A stretch of DNA of 64,000 bases from Adiantum capillus-veneris (taxonomy: Eukaryota; Streptophyta; Polypodiopsida; Polypodiales; Pteridaceae). Numbering within the stretch: the stretch's first letter is position 1; each line of letters begins with the position of its first letter. The DNA lies in the NCBI GenBank assembly GCA_014529385.2, contig CM043945.1, positions 140,718,241 through 140,782,240 on the forward strand. Reading direction: 5' to 3'. Made by a program: the position numbers and the translations under genes. Below the pieces are notes generated by a model that saw only the letters and a program-made list of their open reading frames with translations, ran no database searches and was not told where the DNA came from. Shown in pieces: positions 56,380 to 64,000 of this stretch.

Positions 56380-58658
56380 TGTCGTGCTGTGACATGTACA
56401 TAGTGGGAACACATGCTACAAGAGATATCTTGTAACTTTTTAGATACATAATTATATTTCCTATAATGTACATATGCATATGTAAGTATAAAAATAAGCT
56501 TTCTATCTCATCTTATTATTTATCTCAAGGGTAATGTATTCTTACTTTACCATCAAAAAATACTATGGGAAAAGTGTCAATAGCTCCGCCTCTTTAACTT
56601 GGGGCAAAAAGCATTGATTCTTTATTTCTACTATTTCATTATCATCTTACACCCTAGCTAGATCCTATATCTAGGGTAAACTCCAATATATATATATTCT
56701 ATGTATTTTTTTATACTTTTCTTATATTTCTTTTTAAATAGCTACTAGGAGAGAATCAAATCCTAGTGGGACACTAGGTGGCATGATCTCAAAGATACAC
56801 TTATTTTAATGCATTATTGCAAGCATGGTTACAAAACTTTGTCAAGGAGAAATGTCATGCTTTCATATGGCATGAGGTGTCCTTGGGAATTAAATGAAAG
56901 TCAAGGCTAAGGAGACCACATGAAGACTTTTGCTGCCATAAATGGACCCTATTTTGATGAATTTTTTTACACAAGGTTCCAATCCGAATTGGAGAATGAT
57001 TTTTAAATGAAAATCGTAGCTAATGATCTGAAGTTTCTGCCCATATTTTTATTTTTTTATTTGGAGCTATGGTTGAGGAGATATGATCAAAATACTGGAC
57101 CCCAGTCTGCCCACATCATGCAGGGACAGCTCATTTCTAACTTTTCCAATTCCTGTTCACACTGGCTCCTCTCTTCTTGTGTAAACCCTTGTGGGTTCCC
57201 TTCACCTATAAAAGGGGACCTCTTCTTCCTTGGAAGGAAGTCAAGCATTCAAGCCATTGATGAGAGGAATTCTCGAGGGAGTGAGTAGTAATGCCTAATT
57301 GTACTTAGCCATTAACATAAGCCCAAGCCTACACTTTCTCCTAGAGGGAGACTAGCCATTCTTGCAACAAGCTAACCTTGGAAGATCAACTCTAATCAAA
57401 TAAGGTCTTGCACTTGGTGTATCAATCAAAGTGGAACTATCCACTCTTCTTCTCTCTCCCATCAATAATGGTGCCGAAGGGTTTCAAGTAAGATGTGTTC
57501 TACATTGATGTTTTCTTGATTTCTTGTTGTTTTCATTTTCATCTCTAATCCAACATATATATATATATATATATGTATCTAATCTCATCTCCTTAACCAA
57601 GCCTATCTCTCTCATTCTTAGTAATTCATCCTCTCTAGGTTCTCTTTGCTACAGGTACATCTCTCCCCGCGGTATCCTTATTGCCTACGGGCAAGAATAG
57701 GGCTTGGGAGGGAAACTTCTCATCTCTTCACTTCTCTCATATCTACATTTCTCACATACTATCCTAGATGAATAACCCACATGATGATCATTTCTATCGC
57801 TTTCACTCTGTACGATCTATTAGAAATTAATGTATGGATTAGCCGTAAAATACACTTTCAACAACGTATAGTGTTTCTCTTCGGCCCTGAAAGGCTCAAT
57901 GAAATACTTCTATCACCGGATCCCATCATACTACCTCTCATAGACTATAATTTTTCTTTTGATGTAAGCGTAGTTATCTTGCTATGAACCAAGGGGATTT
58001 GTACACACAATTAATCCCAATCACTAGACAAAATATATATATTATGGTAAGCACAAAACTACAATTCCAAAGAACAATTCGTAGCCTATTTGGTCAGTCA
58101 AGATTGAATTCCATTAACTTATCCATTAACCCTTTCATATTACCCATGATACGATATGACCATAGCCTTGATGTTTTCATCTTCGTATTGTTTTGACATT
58201 CTCTTTTGTGTTCTTTCTTTGTGTGTGTGTGAGTGCAAGAGAGAAAGGGTGAGTCTTCTTTGATTGCACTTCTTTCCAAACCCTAGTCTTCATGGCATCT
58301 ATGGTTTAAGCACAAAACTACAATTCCAAAGAACAATTCGTAGCCTATTTGGTCAGTCAAGATTGAATGCCATTAACTCATCCATTAACCCTTTCATACT
58401 ACCCATGATACAATATGACCATAGCCTTGATGTTTTCATCTTCGTATTGTTTTGACATTCTCTTTTGCGTTCTTTCTTTGTGTGTGTGTGAGTGCAAGAG
58501 AGAAAGGGTGAGTCTTCTTTGATTGCACTTCTTTCCAAACCCTAGTCTTCATGGCATCTATGGTTTAACTCCTTAATATAGTTTTTGTTGAGTTCTCTCA
58601 CAAACTCTCACACCCATGAGCCCGGTGCTTTCCTGGCAAGACCGCAAATTTCTCGACA
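56380..58658 (+). repeat. 3' LTR of element D
   Basis: Aligns with 48351-50366 and has an extra 259-bp tandem unit. ORF b copy at 57984-58196; ORF a copy has an inserted A near 57823. Confidence 0.93.
58048..58565. repeat. 259-bp tandem duplication in the 3' LTR of D
   Basis: Unit 58048-58306 is repeated at 58307-58565 with only a few differences. Both start TAAGCACAAAACTACAATTC and end CATGGCATCTATGGTT. The 5' LTR has one unit, so the duplication arose after insertion, or in one LTR during replication. Confidence 0.93.
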
Positions 58659-59267
58659 CCGTGAGGAAAACACACCTCAGTACTGTCAGTTATCCAAGGG
58701 GATAGGCAGATTACAAAGAGTAATCTTGTGGTAAAGGATAAGCAAAGTACATACGTTATCACCAAGCACCAAGCGATCCAATTAGTAAGCATTTATTGAT
58801 CTTCTTGGAGTTTACTTACTATGAGTTAATGCATGTTGCGACTCGGTAGTCTCTTCATGTATAAGTCAGGTTCTCAACCTTGACACTCGTTCAGGTGGGG
58901 TTGTTTACTGATGCAATTTGAGAACAAGTCAAGGACTTACACTTGGTTGATAATATAGGTCAGCAAGTTACTTCATAGAAAGTGAAAAGTGGTACTCTTT
59001 CAGGTATATCTTTGTCGTGATAACTTGTTTAGTATGCTCATGTGCGTTCTAAATGGAGTCTACACACTAGATGGTTACAAATGGACAACAATGTGGAAAA
59101 TCAAGATGTTACTCTTGGTTTCATTGAACCTCCTGCAGAACCGTGTTCTGGTCAACCAAACATCTGGATCCATGAAGGATGCCACTTGAGAGAACATTAG
59201 TGTTCTTACGAAGAAACTTTCCACTTTTTTTTTCGAGGACAAAAAATCTTCCTTAAGGGGGAAGTAA
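58659..59267 (+). other. Right interior of element E and its polypurine tract
   Basis: No protein recognised. Ends with CTTAAGGGGGAAGTAA, a polypurine tract, at 59252-59267. Confidence 0.65.
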
Positions 59268-59444
59268 TGTCAGGACAAGGGTCCTACGGGGCAAGGCCCA
59301 ACCTAGGGGGTCAGGGACCTAGGCCAAGGGCCTCGACTGGACCAGTGTGGACTGGGGATCCGCATAGGGCAAGAGGTAGGAGCTAGGCCTATATAAAGGG
59401 TGGTAGGGAGGAGGATCCTACGTCTTAGTCCCATCGGTCTTACA
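59268..59444 (+). repeat. 3' LTR of element E
   Basis: 177 bp, TATATAAA at 59390-59397, followed by the TSD AGTTT. Confidence 0.9.
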
Positions 59445-59599
59445 AGTTTGTATGTAGAGAGGAAGAGGGAGAGAGGAGTACGTTCACCTTAGATTGCAAT
59501 TTCTTAGAGTCGATGTACTCCCACTTTGAGAAAAGAATGTAGCTTGGAGCCTTACATCATTTTAAGGATAAATGATACAAAAGAGGATGCCTTGCATAC

Positions 59600-61460
59600 A
59601 CAATTTCAATTATCCATTTGTGCATGCTTACCCCATTGCATTTGCAGTCTCCACCACTTCTTTGAATACAATGTTGGAGTCTGAGTCAACTCTACTTTGT
59701 TATCATCCTTGAGCACAACCTTTACAAAAAATGAGGTGTGCACATGTGACATTGCCACATATAACTGACCATATGAAAAAACGGGTGCTGCCAAATATAA
59801 TCCCAAGAGGCCCAATGCCTGTCCTTGTGCTTTATTTATGTTCATTCCAAATGCAAGCCTTACCTTACCTCATTTGGCAAGGTAGTCCTTGAGAATTTCC
59901 AACAATGAAATCTATCCTTGGAAGGAATACTTGCTCCCCAAAGTTGGAACCTCTACCCCTATGACTCTGCAATGAAATTGCCTACATATTAACCTTGTGC
60001 CATTACAAAGTCCCCTTCTTGGATCCAAATTATGCAATAACATGACAAGAGAATTTTCTTTCAAACACAATACATGTGGTGGATATCCTTCACCTAAATC
60101 CACACTATTCAAAAATTGAAATGTATACAAAGCATTACTCTCTTGTAATTCACATAGTGAGTTTGCACTCAAATACGCTCTATAATGTCCACACATCTTG
60201 TGTAGAGCATAACCATTGACCACATCTACATCCTTTTTGCAAGGTGCAAGAACTCCCCTATCTTTAAAGAATCCTGCATAATCCTCAACTCTCTGAATAT
60301 CTCCATAGATGCTCTCAATAAGATCTGACAAATGGTTTCTTTGAAGTAGCATGCTCGTAGGCAAAATTACATTGTCAACAATTCCCCCATCATGTATATT
60401 CCCATTACCGATATCAAGAACCCAATGTGAAAATTGTTTCTTAATTGCATCAGCCATACAATTTTGCACACACATTTTGAGTGAGCCTTAATATTCTTGT
60501 GTGTCTCCAAATGTACAAATGACACAATGCTGCGTTCACAATATCTTCTTGTCTACCTTTGTGTACAATTGATGAATTTTCCTAAATTCACCTCCAAGCA
60601 AAGCTACCTTTCCACTAAATAGGTTGTCTATTTGCAAAAATCTCTGAGTGTCCTATCTACTACCTCAGAAGCATGGCGATGAGTCATGGGTGCTTTATCC
60701 CATATAATCAAAACTACTCTTCCCAACAATTCAAATAGTTGGTTATTCACTTTTATATTTCATGCCGACTCGAAATTTAATTTTAGAGGAATCTTAAACT
60801 GTGAATGTGCAGCTCTTTCATTGTTAAGGAGAAAAGTTGCAATATCAGATGATTCACATGCCAATGCTACCTTACATTCACCTCAAAGCCATGCAAGCAA
60901 TGCATTATAAAACATAGGTTTTGCCATACCCCCTCCATTTTTCTCAGATGCTTGTAGCACACAATTGTAAGCATCACATTGGACATTGTTTAAATATTTT
61001 TCCATATGTTCTGCCATACTACATTGTCATACATGGTCTCTTTTGCTAACACACTTCTACTATTTAAAGACAAAAAAAATTCATCAATTGGAGGCATCCC
61101 GGGATATTCATAGAGCCCCTTACCATATTTTTGAAGCAAAGAATGCAGATTACAAATTGCCTGACTTTTAGCAACTTCTTGTCAAAATCTTGCATTATGT
61201 TTAAAGCATATGCATAGTCTTCAAAAAGCTCACTTAAAAGCCTATTCACAATGTCCTTGGACATAATAGCTCACAATATACCAATATAATACCAAAACAT
61301 TAGTCCAATTCCAATCTATTTTTAAACAAAGTGGCTTCTTCCAAGCATGTAATCCACTCCTCATCACTTTTCAATAACCCTCTAGCATTACAAGCCTCTT
61401 TGAATGGAGCATAAACATGTCCTTCATATGTTTGAAAGTCATGAAGTAACATTTAATGGC
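59600..61460 (-). pseudogene. Helitron PIF1-like helicase relic
   Basis: Minus strand, several frames, same order as the helicase half of plant Helitron RepHel proteins: FKEACNARGLLKSDEEWITC and LEEATLF (near 61400); a decayed Walker A region (KNGGGMAKPMFYNALLAWL, ~60930); SSDIATFLLNNERAAHSQFK; Walker B as WDKAPMTHRHASEVVDRT (~60690; Lys where Glu is usual); then a 187-codon frame at 59912-60475 (WVLDIGNGN, GVLAPCKKDVDVVNGYAL, YLSANSLCELQ, LLHNLDPRRGLCNGTRLI) and the C-terminal end at 59606-59845 (MNINKAQGQALGLLGLYL, FSYGQLYVAMSHV). Stops and shifts throughout and damaged Walker motifs show it is dead. The Rep domain and the termini (TC, CTRR hairpin) were not found. Confidence 0.9.
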
Positions 61461-61655
61461 CTAATAACTTGTGTGTAGCGGAAATGAGCATGAACATAGT
61501 GGGCATTTCATTAGAATAGATTCCTAATGAGAATTACAAGAGTGCTTGGGTGGAGAGAGAAACAAAAAGCATAACACCTAGTTAGATAGCATCGACAATA
61601 CTTTCAAAAGAGAGAGAAATTAAGCTAATGACAACAATTGAGGACCGGATTTTCA
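61450..61655 (-). repeat. Dispersed repeat, inverted partner of 25755-25966
   Basis: Adjoins the upstream edge of the Helitron helicase relic and matches 25755-25966 in reverse complement. It ends at a purine-rich stretch just as the other copy abuts a CT microsatellite. Confidence 0.8.
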
Positions 61656-63419
61656 TGGAGCCGGTCCCCCTCCAAAAGGCTTTGTATTATGGTTTCTCCC
61701 ATCAAGAGAGACATTGTACAATACAATTCTTTGTGTTCCTTCAAGACTAGCTAGTGCAATGAAGATGAAAGCTTCATGCACTAAGCAAAACACTTAACAA
61801 ACACAACTTTAATTATCCCCGTTCTCAGACCCAAGACCTCACACACCTTCAAAGATGGTGAGAGCTAGCAGGGTATGAGAGTAGATTGAGAGGAAGAAGG
61901 AGTATCTTATGAGAAAGATGTACATCTCCTCACATAATCACTCATATTAGCATAGCTTAGCTTAGTAATTATCTTGGTAGAGGAGATGAGCATGCATTGA
62001 AGCTTGGCTCTTGGTTGGATTTTCATCCACATGCCAAGAGAGTGTTGATGTAGGCTTCTATCTCACAAGCTTGGAGTAGGTGATGATCTCTCCATTAAAG
62101 CTTGGGAAGCGATAGCCTTCTCTCTCTTCACACATGAGCTTGTGTGTGTGTGTGTGTGTGATAATGCCTTGCAAAAATCAGCCGCTCTCTCTCTTGGGCG
62201 AGCCCTCTTGCTATTTGCTCTTGCTCCAGCCTCATTGGCCCTCCCCAAGTCAAGCCAATCACAATTAAGCAGCATAAGTGATAACCTTTTGACATGTGTC
62301 CCCCTTTCCCTTTTTGTGAGAGATTTAGTTAATTAAATAATTAAACTAAACTCTCATTGGACCCCTTTGCCTCTTGGCCAATAGGAATCAGGCAAGCCAT
62401 TGGGCTCTTGAATGCTCATTGGACCCCTTGGGAGACTGCCCAATAGTCTTTTAGGAGACTTAATTCTCATTGGTTTCTTTTATTAAATGTTTTTAAATTA
62501 ATTAAACTAGATTTACTCTAGCTTAATTCTCATTGGTTCACTTCAAGGGTCATCCAAAAGAAATTGGGCACACCTTGTGGGCATCTGGCGTAGGGAGCTG
62601 ACATGTATCCCTCATTCCCTTTGTGTAAAGGGAGCCTGTGTGTGTGTGTGTGTGTGTGTGGCTTTCTCTCTCATTCCCTAGAAGAAGGGCTCACCCCCTC
62701 CCATGTAGGGATATGCATTGACTTTGGAGAGCACACAAAGCATCCAATTCCCCTAAGCTTTAACCCTTTGGACACAACCTTTGAATTTTGGAACCTTAGC
62801 ATTTTGGAAGTCTTAATGGGCTGAACCTTAGGGTCTTTTTATCCCATTGTTGCACATGGATCTTTTGCAGATGGCCCCCCCTTTGGATCCCTATTTTCCG
62901 TCCTTTGGATCCCTACTGTGGCCGGTCTGCTAGCTTATCCAATATTCTAGCTTTTTCTCCCTTGGTACTTCCCCACATTAAATGATCAGTTTAATATGAG
63001 AAAATCATTCAGGAGAATTAGATATTGATTATTATGACATTACCTCTCTCTTGAAATCATAGTCGTCATCGACTATGGTGTAGAGAAGATAAAGCGTATT
63101 CATGAGTACTTTTCTTAGCGGATAGAGGATCCCTATGTTACCCTATGACATTATTCCAAAATGGATGACTAGCCCATTTGGCGCTTGAGAGCCTGAGGTT
63201 GCCACAAGCATGTCCGCACATTAGTCCTATCAGTCTTCCATAGTAGAGTGACAAGCTCTACTTGGTGTTTGGGAGACGTCGTCTCCACAAACTTGACCTA
63301 AGCATGCATACTACTTCATTTTTGTGCACAATAAAGAAAAAGAGAGTCTTATAAGACAAAAACTTTGTTCATTTTTAACATTTTGTACATTTGCTTACTC
63401 TTGGGAAGCATTGTAAGCA
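61656..63419. other. Noncoding stretch
   Basis: No gene recognised. Contains (GT)n at 62141-62160 and 62637-62660 and a dense CCAAT/ATTGG cluster at 62234-62567 (separate entry). Confidence 0.5.
62234..62567. promoter_or_regulatory. Cluster of nine CCAAT/ATTGG boxes
   Basis: ATTGG at 62234, 62356, 62399, 62418, 62469, 62532 and 62563, and CCAAT at 62378 and 62440: nine in 334 bp. Several sit in a repeated CTCATTGG context, so part of the cluster may come from degenerate tandem duplication. CCAAT boxes bind NF-Y in plants; no gene start was found nearby. Confidence 0.4.
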
Positions 63420-64000
63420 TTGACAAGGTTTAGGTTATCCTTTAATTGTATGCCTTGCATCCATCTAGCATCTTAAAAAGGATAATTCTTAAACTTAATA
63501 AGATATCTTCGGATAGTCTTACCGCCTCTTAGTACCTTGTCTTCATGTCGGAGAATGGACTCGGGCTGCAGCACCTCCTCTTGGTCTTCGATCTCCGGTG
63601 GGTCTTCAATAGTTGGTTCTTGAGGCGGCTCTCCTTTGTAAGGCTTTAATAGGCTCACATGAAAAGCATTGTGTATGAGCCAATGATTGGGCAACTTGAG
63701 TTGATAGGCCATCTCATTGATTGGCCTAAGAATCTGAAAGGGACCATAGTACCTTTTTGCTAGTTTAGAATAGTACTTTTGGTGGCCCGTAGGATTCTTG
63801 CCTGTTGTGTGCCTTAATCGAGCCTTGGGAAACTTTAACAAGACCCAATCATTTTCTTTAAAGGCTTGGGCTCTTCTGTGCTTGTCAGCAGCAGCCTTTT
63901 GCCTTTGCTTTGAGATAGAGATAGCATCCTTAATCTTTTGAAAAGATTCTTGTAGGTCTCGGCTATACTCATCTGCAGCGAAGATCTTCCCATGTACCTT
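63420..64000 (-). pseudogene. Chromovirus (Ty3/gypsy) integrase C-terminus and chromodomain, cut by the window edge
   Basis: Minus strand, entering from the right edge: [71 protein letters not shown] (integrase GPY/F-like tail), an acidic linker, then a chromodomain: [20 protein letters not shown] and [13 protein letters not shown] at 63473-63475 stops the frame inside the chromodomain; DARWMQGIQLKDNLNLV follows in the same frame, so it is one nonsense change. The chromodomain of chromoviruses is thought to guide integration to marked chromatin. Confidence 0.9.

Larger units (their letters stand above)
48351..58658 (+). mobile_element. Divergent Ty3/gypsy-like element D, nested in E
   Basis: LTRs TGTCGTGCTG...CTCGACA at 48351-50366 (2,016 bp) and 56380-58658 (2,279 bp, longer through a 259-bp internal duplication). 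Between them: gag, protease, RT, RNase H, integrase (gypsy order). LTR identity is about 99% by eye outside the duplication, so insertion is recent, but gag and pol carry at least four stops and two frameshifts. No TSD is visible: left flank ATTGT, right flank CCGTG. The RT is unlike that of B and resembles a lineage I associate with fungi and some early-diverging plants. Confidence 0.93.
43530..59444 (+). mobile_element. Short-LTR non-autonomous element E, containing element D
   Basis: LTRs of 177 bp at 43530-43706 and 59268-59444 (TGTCAGGACAAGG...GGTCTTACA) and a perfect TSD, AGTTT, at 43525-43529 and 59445-59449. PBS TTGGTTTCAGAGCCC and a PPT are in the right places. The LTRs are about 93% alike by eye, older than D. 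Element D occupies 48351-58658. The remaining ~5.3 kb of E interior encodes no recognisable Gag or Pol, so E must have relied on another element's proteins (LARD-like arrangement with unusually short LTRs). Confidence 0.9.

Noticed and set aside
58659-59267. RNase H end of a copia pol in the right part of element E
   Set aside because: No copia RNase H motifs (ADWAGD, EAEY, FTKAL) in any frame.

Overview
The window is nuclear DNA of a land plant with a large, repeat-rich genome. The evidence is plant-type Ty1/copia and Ty3/gypsy LTR retrotransposons (one with a second, plant-type RNase H), a chromovirus integrase, Helitron helicase, a plant En/Spm-type transposase fragment, GT-AG introns, long CT/GA and GT/CA microsatellites, and one host-like gene of the plant DUF4408/DUF761 class. 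No bacterial, organellar or rRNA sequence was seen. The divergent RT of element D suggests a non-seed plant (fern, lycophyte) only weakly, from memory of where that lineage occurs.

Layout. 1-4.8 kb: an inverted LTR relic of family D (about 1045-1485), a diverged tandem array of ~277-bp units with a palindromic core (about 2640-4300), then the start of an old gypsy gag (F). 4818-20521: copia element A inserted in the F gag (TSD TTCCT), itself interrupted by a 10-kb dual-RNase-H gypsy element B at 9502-19495 (TSD AATAC). The F gag resumes at 20527. 21.6-25.5 kb: a GCGACG-rich hairpin, a three-exon transposase-like gene on the minus strand, a gag-like relic and an LTR relic. 25.7-28 kb: compound microsatellites. 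28-31.5 kb: possible PPR relic and a minus-strand gypsy integrase fragment. 31586-36772: copia element C, the best preserved element (TSD GTATA). 38.8-41 kb: integrase tail relic, a ~318-bp inverted repeat, a SINE candidate. 41642-42235: the only convincing host gene. 43530-59444: short-LTR non-autonomous element E (TSD AGTTT), which holds the 10.3-kb gypsy-like element D (48351-58658). 59.6-61.46 kb: minus-strand Helitron helicase relic. 61.7-63.4 kb: noncoding with a CCAAT cluster. 63.4-64 kb: minus-strand chromovirus integrase/chromodomain, cut by the window edge.

Most interesting observation: a family of ~65-75-residue ORFs of unknown function. Two related copies lie head to tail in each LTR of D (in the 5' LTR stop and start overlap as ATGA). 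A homologue lies between ORF1 and gag of B, whose pol is of another lineage, and another lies in the inverted relic at 1.1-1.3 kb. All large retroelement ORFs carry stops, frameshifts or lost catalytic residues, so no element here looks autonomous. The TSDs, PBS and PPT motifs still define most elements to the base. LTR comparisons by eye (A ~97%, B ~97%, C ~97%, D ~99%, E ~93%) agree with the nesting order.
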